From Kiritimatiellales bacterium (lineage in GTDB: Bacteria; Verrucomicrobiota; Kiritimatiellia; UBA8416; JAIOPI01), in contig CAMFEP010000005.1 of assembly GCA_945949405.1 (NCBI GenBank), forward strand, positions 1-34,607: a stretch of DNA of 34,607 nt, in the 5' to 3' direction. Under the pieces are notes generated by a model that searched no databases, was not told the origin of the DNA, and saw nothing but the letters and a program-made list of their open reading frames with translations. Positions 27,271 through 34,607 of the stretch are shown here, piece by piece; within the stretch, counting starts at the first letter, position 1; every line of letters begins with the position of its first letter. Position numbers and translations under genes: made by a program.

Positions 27271-28293
27271 ATGACCACCACCCCGACATCCTTCACCTTC
27301 AAGCTCAATCACGAGCAACAACAATCCCTGGTTCAACTCCTGCGCGCAGGCAACTACCGCCCCGCCGAGATCCCCCACACCATCGTCGCCGCGCGCGGCC
27401 CGGATTTCGGCGTCTCCCTCTACACCAGCGGCAAGTGCCTGATCCAGGGCAAGGGCGCTCAGGAGTTCGTGCTCTTCGTCATGGAACCTTCCGTGCTCGG
27501 CAACGCCACCATCGGCTACGAAAAAATCCTGAACCCCGAGGCCACCAGCGCCCACATGGGCATCGATGAAAGCGGCAAGGGGGACTTTTTCGGCCCCATG
27601 GTCATCGCCAGCGCCTTCGTCGATGAATCCCTCGCCGGCAAAATGCAGTCGATGGGCGTGCGCGACAGCAAAACCATCACCAGCGACGCCAAGGCCATGG
27701 CCATGGGCCGCGAATTGCGCACGCTCCTTGGCCGGCGCTTCAGCGTCGTCAAAATCGGCCCGCGCGCCTATAACCGCCTCTACAGCAAGATGCGCAGCGT
27801 GAACAAGCTGCTGGCCTGGGGCCATGCCCGCGCCATCGAAAACCTGCTGGAGGCCATCCCGGATTGCCCGCGCGCCATCTCGGATCAGTTCGGCGATGAA
27901 AAAATCGTCAAACGCGCCTTGATGGAAAAAGGCCGCGCGATCGAACTCGTGCAACGCCACAAGGCCGAGTCGGATCTCGCCGTCGCCGCCGCCTCGATCA
28001 TCGCCCGCGAAGGCTTTTTACGCAGCCTCGCCGACATGGTGGTGCAGTACGGCTTGAAAATCCCCAAGGGCGCCTCCGAGGCCGTACGCGCCGCCGCCGT
28101 GGAACTCGCCCGCCAGCGCGGCCCCGCCATCCTGCTCGATACGGTGAAATGCCACTTCAAAACCACGGACCAGGTCCTCGCAGAATTGAAGGAAACCCGC
28201 GCCATCCTCGGCCCCGAAGGCCAGGCCGTCTCCCGCACCCTCACCAACCCCCGCTGGACCCGCAAGAAACCTGCTGAACCGCCGTCGGAATAA
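27271..28293 (+). CDS. rnhC: ribonuclease HIII
   Basis: Cleaves the RNA strand of RNA-DNA hybrids in the cytoplasm. 340 residues, slightly longer than the usual 300-310. An N-terminal TBP-like substrate-binding domain (DUF3378, about 5-90: SFTFKLNHEQQQSLVQLL, GVSLYTSGKCLIQGKG) marks HIII rather than HII. The catalytic domain opens with HMGIDESGKGDFFGP (Asp99, Glu100), the HIII signature with Glu in the second position. VRDSKT (Asp132) and KAESDLAVAAASIIARE follow. The C-terminal tail after about 310 is basic and lacks recognisable motifs. It is convergent with the M29 peptidase gene across a large inverted repeat. Confidence 0.95.
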   Translation: MTTTPTSFTFKLNHEQQQSLVQLLRAGNYRPAEIPHTIVAARGPDFGVSLYTSGKCLIQGKGAQEFVLFVMEPSVLGNATIGYEKILNPEATSAHMGIDESGKGDFFGPMVIASAFVDESLAGKMQSMGVRDSKTITSDAKAMAMGRELRTLLGRRFSVVKIGPRAYNRLYSKMRSVNKLLAWGHARAIENLLEAIPDCPRAISDQFGDEKIVKRALMEKGRAIELVQRHKAESDLAVAAASIIAREGFLRSLADMVVQYGLKIPKGASEAVRAAAVELARQRGPAILLDTVKCHFKTTDQVLAELKETRAILGPEGQAVSRTLTNPRWTRKKPAEPPSE

Positions 28294-28298
28294 CTGAA

Positions 28299-28398
28299 CC
28301 ACGGAGTCACGGAGACACGGAGCAGCAGTTTTTCTTCGCGCGCAGACGCGCGCCGTCCACGGTCTCCACGTCTTCTCCGTGCCTCCGTGTCTCCGTGG
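28299..28398. repeat. 100-bp inverted repeat of CACGGAG units (possible bidirectional terminator or mobile palindrome)
   Basis: 24-nt arms (28299-28322 and 28375-28398) made of three CACGGAG units each are complementary at 22 of 24 positions. The loop holds a second stem CGCGCG-CAGA-CGCGCG (28337-28352). It fills the convergent gap between rnhC and the peptidase gene. Confidence 0.8.
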
Positions 28399-28407
28399 TG
28401 AGTTCGC

Positions 28408-29490
28408 TCACACGAACTTGCCATTCTTCTCGAACAGCGTCCCGTCCACGTAAATCGCCCCGTCTTTGCGCAGATCCTTGATCATGTCCCAGTGCAGGCC
28501 GGACTTGTTGACCCCGCCCGTCTCGGGATAGGATTTGCCCAGCGCCAGGTGAATCGTCCCGCCAATCTTTTCGTCGAAGAGAATGTTTTTGATGAAGCGC
28601 TGAATATTCCGGTTCGTGCCGATGCCCAGCTCGCCCAGTCGCCGCGCCCCCGGATCCATGTCGAGCATCGCCTTCAAAAAAGCCTCGTTCTTCGTCGCGC
28701 TGGCCTCAACCACCAGCCCCTTGCGGAACACCAGCCGGATGCCGTCAATCTCGCGCCCCGCGTTGCACACCGGGAAATCGTACTGCACCACGCCTTCCGC
28801 CGAATCTTCGATCGGCCCCGTAAAAATCTCCCCGCTGGGCATGTTGTGCGTCCCCGCCGAGTTGATGAACGTGCGCCCCTTGACCGACAGCTTCAAATCA
28901 GTCCCCGGACCGACGATGTGAATCTCGTCCGCGCCCTTGAGCTTCTTGATCAACCGGTCCTGCCCAATCCGGATCGCCTCCCACGCCTTGACCGGATCGT
29001 CCTCCGTCGCAAAGGTCGCCGCATACACGAAGTCCTCGAAGTCGCGCAGGCTCATCTCCGCATCCTGCGCATAAGCCGCCGTCGGGAAAAGCGTCAGCAC
29101 CCAGGACTTGCTCAACATGATGTTGGAAAGCGGCCGGGTCGCCATGGAGAGCGCCGCTTGCTTCTTGGGATCGGCCTTGGAGAGCCCGCGCGTGTTCGTC
29201 TCCGCCATGATGCGGATCGATGCGTCCGCCAGCTTCACCGCCGCGCGCTGAAACTTCGTGACGCGATCGAAGTGGTGCGGCTGGCCATGCTGAAACAAAA
29301 TTTCGGTCAGCCCCGCCGGCGCCATGTTGACCACCGGGTAGCACCCCAGCTTGATCAACTCCTCGTAGCACGCCGCCACCAGCGCCTCCGCCGCACTCGG
29401 CGCCGCGATCGTCACCGTCATCCCGCTTTTCACCACAATCGAATACTGCGTCAATATCCGCGCCAGATTGCCCACCCGTGCATCGCCCAT
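28408..29490 (-). CDS. M29-family aminopeptidase (AmpS/aminopeptidase T type)
   Basis: 360 residues. Metal-dependent exopeptidase that removes N-terminal residues from peptides; cytoplasmic, as there is no signal peptide. The start at MGDARVGNLA (29490) has AAGGA 5 nt upstream; a GTG reading would add seven residues. The family's metal and catalytic ligands are visible in order: Glu in NMPSGEIF, Glu in LGELGIGTN, His and Tyr in GTIHLALGKSYPETGG, His and Asp in GLHWDM. The N-terminal half carries the usual SIVVKSGMTVTI segment. Slightly shorter than the 400-410 residues of AmpS. It lies 48 nt downstream of trpA and may be cotranscribed with trpBA, though no pathway link is obvious. Confidence 0.92.
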   Translation of the reverse strand: MGDARVGNLARILTQYSIVVKSGMTVTIAAPSAAEALVAACYEELIKLGCYPVVNMAPAGLTEILFQHGQPHHFDRVTKFQRAAVKLADASIRIMAETNTRGLSKADPKKQAALSMATRPLSNIMLSKSWVLTLFPTAAYAQDAEMSLRDFEDFVYAATFATEDDPVKAWEAIRIGQDRLIKKLKGADEIHIVGPGTDLKLSVKGRTFINSAGTHNMPSGEIFTGPIEDSAEGVVQYDFPVCNAGREIDGIRLVFRKGLVVEASATKNEAFLKAMLDMDPGARRLGELGIGTNRNIQRFIKNILFDEKIGGTIHLALGKSYPETGGVNKSGLHWDMIKDLRKDGAIYVDGTLFEKNGKFV

Positions 29491-29504
29491 GATCGTCTTC
29501 CTTG

Positions 29505-29532
29505 CTGACACCTGAACCCTGACACCTGAACC
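29505..29532. repeat. heptamer array (CTGACAC CTGAACC) x2
   Basis: Four 7-bp units, CTGACAC and CTGAACC alternating, fill most of the gap between trpA and the peptidase gene. Confidence 0.7.
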
Positions 29533-29538
29533 CTTCCC

Positions 29539-30312
29539 CTACCCATCCAACCCCGCCCGCAAATCCTTCACCAGTGCCGCCACGCGCTTCTCTTGCGCCG
29601 CGCGCACCAGCGCACTGCCCACCACCACCGCGTCCGCATGCGTCGCCGCCGCCCGCGCCTGCGCCCCATCGCTCACGCCAAATCCCACCGCGATCGGCAA
29701 CGCCGTCACGCCCCGCAGCGCCTGCAGGTGCTCAGTCAAATCGTCGGCCACCCGCGCGCGCGCGCCAGTCACCCCCGTGACCATGATGTAGTACGCAAAG
29801 CCGCCCGACCCGTTGAGAATCATCGCCGCCCGCGCCGCCGGCGTCGTCGGCGCAATCAAAGGCACAAAGTGCAGGCCGTGCTTGTTCAGCGGTTTGCGCA
29901 ACTCTTCGGACTCTTCAAACGGCATGTCCACCACCAGCAGCCCGTCTGCCCCCGCCGCCGCCGTATCCGCCGCGATTGCCTCGAATCCGTAACTGTAAAA
30001 GGGATTGGAATACCCAAACAACACGATGGGAATCTGGAAGTCCTTGCGCAGCCGCTTGACCAGCGCCAGCACCTCGCAAAGATTCGTCCCCGCCGCCAGC
30101 GCACGCATGGACGCTTCCTGGATCACCGGCCCATCCGCCGTCGGATCGGAAAACGGTACGCCCAGTTCAAGCACGTCGAGCCCGCTCTCGATCGCCGCGC
30201 GAATCTGCGCCTCCGACTCCGCCAGCGTCGGATCCCCCGCCGTCAAATACCCAACGAGCCCCTTGCGCCCCGCCCTCTTGAGTTCCGCAAATGTCTGATC
30301 GATCCGATTCAT
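29539..30312 (-). CDS. trpA: tryptophan synthase alpha subunit
   Basis: Cleaves indole-3-glycerol phosphate to indole and glyceraldehyde-3-phosphate, passing indole to TrpB. 257 residues, a standard TIM-barrel length. The catalytic residues fall at Glu49 (VLELGVPFSDP) and Asp60 (TADGP), the same numbers as in the enteric enzyme. FGYSNPF and the phosphate-binding GFGVSD are present. ATG 30312 opens on MNRIDQTFAELK; the longer frame only translates upstream repeat DNA. It lies 85 nt downstream of trpB, and the gap is mostly two heptamer arrays. No other trp genes are in the window. Confidence 0.97.
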   Translation of the reverse strand: MNRIDQTFAELKRAGRKGLVGYLTAGDPTLAESEAQIRAAIESGLDVLELGVPFSDPTADGPVIQEASMRALAAGTNLCEVLALVKRLRKDFQIPIVLFGYSNPFYSYGFEAIAADTAAAGADGLLVVDMPFEESEELRKPLNKHGLHFVPLIAPTTPAARAAMILNGSGGFAYYIMVTGVTGARARVADDLTEHLQALRGVTALPIAVGFGVSDGAQARAAATHADAVVVGSALVRAAQEKRVAALVKDLRAGLDG

Positions 30313-30332
30313 GCGTGAGTCCGGATACTCCA

Positions 30333-30360
30333 AACACTGAACACTGAACACTGAACACAA
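30333..30360. repeat. heptamer array (AACACTG)n
   Basis: Three perfect AACACTG units plus a fourth ending AACACAA, in the trpB-trpA gap. Confidence 0.75.
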
Positions 30361-30374
30361 AACCGAGCTTGAAC

Positions 30375-30402
30375 GTTGAGAGTTGAAAGTTGAAAGTTCA
30401 AA
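30375..30402. repeat. heptamer array (GTTGAAA)n overlapping the trpB stop
   Basis: GTTGAGA, GTTGAAA, GTTGAAA, GTTCAAA are consecutive 7-bp units. The trpB stop codon (30398-30400) lies in the fourth unit, so the array reaches into the end of the gene. Confidence 0.75.
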
Positions 30403-31594
30403 GTTTTCCCATCCCGCCCATCGCCAGCACCGAATCCAGATCCTTGTCCCCACGCCCCGAAAGATTCGCAATCACAATCCCGCTTTTCCCCAGCGCTTGC
30501 GCGCGCCGCCCCGCCTCCACCACCGCATGCGCACTTTCGAGCGCCGGAATGATCCCCTCCAGCTCCGTCAGCATATGAAACATCGCCAGCGCTTCTGTGT
30601 CCGTCACGGGCACATAACTCGCCCGCCCCGTCTGCGCCCAGTACGCATGCTCCGGCCCCACGCCGGGATAATCCAACCCAGCGCTGATCGAATGCGCATT
30701 CTGTATCTGCCCGCTCTTGTCCTGCAGCACATACGAACGGCTCCCATGCAAAATGCCGATCTGCCCGCCGGCAATACTCGCCGCATGCGCACCCGACGCA
30801 ATCCCGTGCCCGCCCGCCTCAACCCCGATCAGCTGCACACCCGCATCGTCCAGAAATCCACTGAAAATTCCCGCCGCATTGCTGCCCCCGCCCACGCAGG
30901 CCACCACCGCATCGGGCAGCCGCTTCTCCTTTTCCAGAATCTGCGCGCGCGCCTCGTCGCCAATCACACGCTGAAATTTGCGCACCATCATCGGATACGG
31001 ATGCGGCCCCGCCACCGACCCGATCACATAAAAGGTCGTGCGCACTTCCGCCGTCCAGGCCCGCAGCGCCTCGCTCATCGCATCTTTCAAGGTCCGCGTG
31101 CCGCTGCGCACCGGCACCACCGTGGCCTTGAGCAACTCCATGCGCTTGACGTTGGGCGCCTGGCGCTTGATGTCTTCCTCGCCCATGTATACATCGCATT
31201 CCATCCCCAGCAGCGCCGCCACCGTCGCCGTCGCCACCCCGTGCTGGCCCGCCCCGGTCTCGGCCATCAACCGCCGCTTGCCCATGCGCCGCGCCAGCAA
31301 CCCCTGCCCGATCGTATTATTGACCTTGTGCGCGCCCGTGTGGTTCAGGTCCTCGCGCTTGAGGTATATCTTGGCCCCGCCGAAATGCGCCGTCAGCCGC
31401 TGCGCCAGGTAAAGCGGCGAGGGCCGCCCCACATAGTCCTTCAACATCGCGTGATACTCGTCCCGGAACGCGGGGTCGGCCATCGCCGCCCGAAAGGCCG
31501 CTTCCAGCTCGATCAGCGCCGGCATGAGCGTCTCGCCCACGTAGCGCCCCCCGAACGTTCCATAATGTCCCGCCGCATCCGGTGCGTGTTTCAT
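30398..31594 (-). CDS. trpB: tryptophan synthase beta subunit
   Basis: PLP enzyme joining indole and serine to give tryptophan; partner of TrpA, encoded just downstream. 398 residues, canonical TrpB1 length. The PLP lysine is Lys90 in HTGAHKVNN, and catalytic Glu112 is in [10 protein letters not shown]. The phosphate loop GGGSNAAG and the C-terminal NLSGRGDKD are present. The start [18 protein letters not shown] (31594) matches the family N-terminus. Translation initiation signals are weak (GGAT/GGCGG nearby). No trp attenuator or leader peptide was found upstream, only a REP and a palindrome. Confidence 0.98.
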   Translation of the reverse strand: MKHAPDAAGHYGTFGGRYVGETLMPALIELEAAFRAAMADPAFRDEYHAMLKDYVGRPSPLYLAQRLTAHFGGAKIYLKREDLNHTGAHKVNNTIGQGLLARRMGKRRLMAETGAGQHGVATATVAALLGMECDVYMGEEDIKRQAPNVKRMELLKATVVPVRSGTRTLKDAMSEALRAWTAEVRTTFYVIGSVAGPHPYPMMVRKFQRVIGDEARAQILEKEKRLPDAVVACVGGGSNAAGIFSGFLDDAGVQLIGVEAGGHGIASGAHAASIAGGQIGILHGSRSYVLQDKSGQIQNAHSISAGLDYPGVGPEHAYWAQTGRASYVPVTDTEALAMFHMLTELEGIIPALESAHAVVEAGRRAQALGKSGIVIANLSGRGDKDLDSVLAMGGMGKL

Positions 31595-31643
31595 GATCCG
31601 CCCATCCTGCCTTCGCGCTCAACCACGCGCAAGCCCGATTTGA

Positions 31644-31663
31644 AATTTTGGAATTCCGAAATT
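31644..31663. promoter_or_regulatory. 20-bp palindrome upstream of trpB
   Basis: AATTTTGGAATTCCGAAATT is symmetric about GAATTC except for one base pair. It sits 50 nt upstream of the trpB start and could be an operator, though similar AT-rich words occur in other intergenic repeats here. Confidence 0.25.
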
Positions 31664-31671
31664 CGAACGCT

Positions 31672-31696
31672 TGTAGGGGCCGCGCTCGCGCGGACC
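31672..31696. repeat. REP family B copy 2 (GTAG-headed)
   Basis: TGTAGGGG and a hairpin CCGCGC-TC-GCGCGG followed by ACC match 9163-9187 apart from the loop. CCAAAACCGTC, 9 nt further on, also occurs in reverse complement within the 9163-9238 element. It lies between the divergent trpB and strand-repeat genes. Confidence 0.8.
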
Positions 31697-31798
31697 TGTT
31701 TCCCAAAACCGTCTCCACGGCTCGATAAATCTCGCCAATGTCAATCGGAGCCGCTGCGGTCATATGCAAATGCGAACAACTTTATGGTCTCCTCACGA

Positions 31799-31827
31799 TT
31801 GCCTAGTACACCGTTTTCGCGTATGAT
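31799..31827 (+). promoter_or_regulatory. putative promoter (TTGCCT-N17-TATGAT) of the strand-repeat gene
   Basis: TTGCCT (31799-31804) and TATGAT (31822-31827) are 17 nt apart, giving a leader of about 39 nt. A second TTTTCA-N18-TATGAT overlaps the start codon and is less likely. Confidence 0.5.
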
Positions 31828-31872
31828 TAGCACCCTGGAGCAAATCGTTTTCAAGAATAGGCCTCTGCCACT

Positions 31873-34607
31873 ATGATGATACCACGCTTCGCCTTCTCCG
31901 CCTTGTTCGCCCTGTGTACGCTATCAACCCCATTTTTCTGCGAGTCCCACGCCACAACCATCATCAAAGCCAATAACGCCAACGATCTGAACCAGACCAA
32001 TAGTTGGGTCACCAACGGCCCACCGAGTTCAGCAGACGTCGCCACCTGGGATGCCACCGTGACGGCGGTGAATACCTGCCTGTTGGGCGCCGACATGACC
32101 TGGGGCGGTATCACGGTCGGCGTGGGCTCGAACCCCGGCGGCAACGTGGCAATCACCATCGGCAACACGCTGACCCTGGGGCCCAGCGGGATTGTCCTGT
32201 CTTCGGCCAACCGCAACCTGACACTAAATTGCGACGTGGCGCTGAACGCGGATCAGGTCTGGAGTGCCGGAACGGTGGCCACACGATTGCTCACGATCTC
32301 CGGGAATATTTCCGGCAACCAACGGTTAACAAAAGACGGCGTGGGCACGCTCATCCTCACCGGCACCAACACCTACGCCGGCGGCACCGTCGTGACCAAC
32401 GGCATTCTTTCCATCGACGCCGACGAGAGCCTGGGCAATGCCACCGCACCGCTGATTTTTGCGGCCAGCGGAACGCTCACCCTGACCGGCGCGGGAACCT
32501 ACGGCACGAACCGCACGACGGCGATCAGTAATGCCGTCACCGCAACCTACAGCACGACAGTCGAGGCGACATGGGCCGGCGAAATCAATGGCGCCGGTGC
32601 GCTGACCAAGTCGGGTAGTGGCACGTTGATCTTGTCCGGCACCAACACCTACACCGGCACCACCCTGATCAGCGCCGGCGCCCTGCGCGCCAATGACACC
32701 CTGGGCCTCCCCGCCAGCGGCAACGTCAACATCGCCGGTGGCATCTGGGAAACCGCTGCCAACATCACCCGCAACACCGGCACCGCCGCCGGTGAGTTGC
32801 AAATCGGCGCGGGCAGCAGCGGCTTCAGCGCCTTCGGATCCCCCGTCACGGTGAGCCTGAACGGCGGCGCCGCACTCACCTGGGGCAACGCCAGCTTCGC
32901 CCCCACCACCGCCCTGGTCCTGAACAGCACCACGGCGAATAACGGGATCACCCTCGCCAATGGCCTCGACCTCAATAACGCCGCGGCGCGCACGCTCACC
33001 GTCAACGCCAACAACGCCATCCTCGCCGGCACCTTGAGCAACACCCTCGCCGGTGGACTCACCAAGAACGGCAATGGCCGCCTGGTCCTCGCCGGCACCA
33101 ACACCTACACCGGCGCCACAACTGTCAGCGCCGGCCCCCTGCAAGCCGCGGCCGGCACAGGCCTCCCCGGCGGCAATCTGGCCATCACCGCCACGGGTAT
33201 CTTCGAACCCATCGGTGGCATCACCCGCGAACTCGGCACGAACGCCGCCCAAGTTCAAATCACCGGCGCCGCCGCCAGTGGCTTCTCGGCCCAGGGCAGC
33301 AACGCCACCATCGCCATCGCCGGCACCATCACCTGGGGCGGTACCACCTTCAACCCCAGCCCCTTGATCCTCAACGCCACCGACGCCACCCACGACCTCT
33401 TCTTCCAGGGCAATCTCGATCTTAACGGCGCCGGCCGCGTCATCCAGGTCACCACCAACACCGCCACGGTCAGCGGCATCATCAGCCACAGCACCGGCAG
33501 CAGCCGCCTGCAAAAAACCGGCATCGGCGCCCTGATCCTCTCCGCCACCAACACCTGGACCCATACCCAGACCTTCGCCACCAACCTCTATGTTTCCGTC
33601 GGCACCCTGCAAATTTCCCAGGAGGAAAATCTCGGCGGCACCCCCGCGTCGTTCCAAGCCAAAAGCCTGATGCTCGACGGCGGCACCCTGCGCACCACCG
33701 CCACCTTCACCATCGACGACGCCAATCGCGGCATCAACCTGGGCGCCGCGGACGGCCGCTTCAACGTCGATGCCGGCACCACGCTGACCGTGATGAACGT
33801 CGTCACGGGAGCGAACCTGGGTGTCCTCTTTAAGGAGGGACCAGGCACCCTGTTGCTGGGCAATTCCGCCAATACCTACGGACAAGGCGCGCGCACGGAG
33901 ATGCTTGCCGGTATTCTCCAGATCGCCAACGATGGCAACCTGGGCACACCCGCCGCCGACGTCACCCTCTCCGGTGACTCCACGCTCTTCGCCACGGGCA
34001 CCACCACGATCAATAGCGGCCGCACGATTAATCTGAATACCAACTGGACCGTCAACGTCACCAACGGCGTGGTCCTGACCATTGCCGGGATTGTAAACGA
34101 GTCCGTGGGTTCCGGCGGTGCGCTCACCAAGACCGGTGCGGGGACCCTCATCTTCAGCGACGCCGGCAATGGCAACGATTGGAACGGGCTCACGCTCATC
34201 GCCGAAGGCACCATCAAATTGGGCGCAGCCAACACGCTGCCGAACACCGCGGCCGCGGGCGGCGACGTCAGCATCGCCAGCGGGGCGCTTCTGGATATGA
34301 ATGGATTCTCTGCCACCATGGGCTCCATCATCGGTGCGGGCACGATCGATAACACCGTCTCGGGCGGTCCATACACCAATAGCGTGGGCAACAACGCCAC
34401 CTCCACCACCTTCTCCGGCCTCATCCAGAACACCGGCGGCATCCTCGCCCTCACCAAGGTCGGCACCGGCACCATCACCCTCGACACCCCGCACACCTAC
34501 AGCGGCGCCACCACCGTCTCCGCAGGCACCCTCAAACTGGGCGCGGCCAACGTCATCCCCAACGGCGTGGGCAAAAGCAATGTCACCGTCAGCGCCATCT
34601 TCGATCT
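31873..34607 (+). CDS. autotransporter-type strand-repeat surface protein (partial, 3' end beyond window)
   Basis: The frame is open from ATG 31873 to the window end (911 codons), so the protein is truncated here only by the window. A signal peptide (FAFSALFALCTLSTPFFCESHA) is followed by at least seven autotransporter-associated beta-strand repeats (PATR, TIGR02601 type). Each has the form LTK-G-GTLILSGTNTYTG-T-V-AGTL, at about residues 150, 245, 395, 535, 655, 755 and 860. Between them are irregular beta segments with many Asn, Thr, Gly and Ala. Family knowledge says these form a long beta-helix on the cell surface. Whether it ends in an autotransporter barrel or a PEP-CTERM signal cannot be seen. 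The long reading frame on the opposite strand is a shadow of this gene. Confidence 0.88.
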   Translation, partial: MMIPRFAFSALFALCTLSTPFFCESHATTIIKANNANDLNQTNSWVTNGPPSSADVATWDATVTAVNTCLLGADMTWGGITVGVGSNPGGNVAITIGNTLTLGPSGIVLSSANRNLTLNCDVALNADQVWSAGTVATRLLTISGNISGNQRLTKDGVGTLILTGTNTYAGGTVVTNGILSIDADESLGNATAPLIFAASGTLTLTGAGTYGTNRTTAISNAVTATYSTTVEATWAGEINGAGALTKSGSGTLILSGTNTYTGTTLISAGALRANDTLGLPASGNVNIAGGIWETAANITRNTGTAAGELQIGAGSSGFSAFGSPVTVSLNGGAALTWGNASFAPTTALVLNSTTANNGITLANGLDLNNAAARTLTVNANNAILAGTLSNTLAGGLTKNGNGRLVLAGTNTYTGATTVSAGPLQAAAGTGLPGGNLAITATGIFEPIGGITRELGTNAAQVQITGAAASGFSAQGSNATIAIAGTITWGGTTFNPSPLILNATDATHDLFFQGNLDLNGAGRVIQVTTNTATVSGIISHSTGSSRLQKTGIGALILSATNTWTHTQTFATNLYVSVGTLQISQEENLGGTPASFQAKSLMLDGGTLRTTATFTIDDANRGINLGAADGRFNVDAGTTLTVMNVVTGANLGVLFKEGPGTLLLGNSANTYGQGARTEMLAGILQIANDGNLGTPAADVTLSGDSTLFATGTTTINSGRTINLNTNWTVNVTNGVVLTIAGIVNESVGSGGALTKTGAGTLIFSDAGNGNDWNGLTLIAEGTIKLGAANTLPNTAAAGGDVSIASGALLDMNGFSATMGSIIGAGTIDNTVSGGPYTNSVGNNATSTTFSGLIQNTGGILALTKVGTGTITLDTPHTYSGATTVSAGTLKLGAANVIPNGVGKSNVTVSAIFD

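Noticed and set aside
27210-30402. CRISPR array
   Set aside because: The direct repeats are 7 bp with no spacers and no cas genes; they are short tandem arrays.
31595-31872. trp attenuator or leader peptide upstream of trpB
   Set aside because: No Trp-rich short ORF and no terminator/antiterminator pair was found; only a REP and a palindrome.
32326-34494. 722-codon open frame on the minus strand
   Set aside because: It lies antisense to the strand-repeat protein; its composition (Gly, Ala, Val, Asp runs) mirrors the C-rich codons opposite, and there is no recognisable domain.

Overview
The window is about 34.6 kb of GC-rich chromosome with a strong preference for C in third codon positions. 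The gene content points to the Verrucomicrobiota / Kiritimatiellota / Lentisphaerota part of the PVC superphylum. The indicators are a giant lamin-tail/CotH exported protein, a parallel beta-helix protein with NCTLSGN and GGGA repeats, an autotransporter-type strand-repeat protein, an RNase HIII, and a RAYT transposase surrounded by REP palindromes. The phylum is an inference from protein style; no marker gene was compared with a database.

Layout. 1-8.1 kb: guaA and a 2058-residue secreted protein, both on +. 8.2-13.7 kb, all on -: an exported membrane protein, a family 2 glycosyltransferase, an FHA-domain membrane protein and acetyl-CoA synthetase. 13.9-15.4 kb, on +: a ROK sugar kinase and a RAYT (REP-associated tyrosine transposase). 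15.4-17.5 kb, on -: elongation factor G. 17.8-18.7 kb, on +: a membrane-anchored exported protein. 18.8-27.1 kb, on -: a capsule/exopolysaccharide export block. In transcription order it is outer-membrane barrel, Wzz/BY-kinase, Wza-like lipoprotein, a small membrane-anchored protein, and then a beta-helix surface protein. 27.3-28.3 kb, on +: RNase HIII. 28.4-31.6 kb, on -: trpB, trpA and an M29 aminopeptidase. 31.9 kb to the end, on +: the first 911 codons of a strand-repeat surface protein that runs off the window.

How the genes work together. Housekeeping genes (guaA, acs, fusA, trpBA, rnhC) alternate with genes for the cell envelope. The export block has the outer-membrane and inner-membrane parts of a Wzx/Wzy-type polysaccharide machine, but no glycosyltransferases, flippase or polymerase, so those must lie elsewhere. 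The only glycosyltransferase is about 12 kb away, beside the FHA gene.

The most unusual content is between the genes. I find at least ten palindromic REP-like units, which fall into GTAG-headed and GTGG-headed families. The RAYT gene carries a REP inside its own coding sequence, and its start region and stop codon also lie in REP sequence. Another REP is read through in frame in an exported protein. There are four arrays of different 7-bp repeats, two of them touching trp stop codons or promoters. Two other dispersed repeat families occur twice each. The 3' end of the small export-block gene is duplicated on the far side of the beta-helix gene. Many genes also have a sigma70-like -10 box only 6-12 nt before the ATG and no Shine-Dalgarno sequence, which suggests leaderless or near-leaderless mRNAs.
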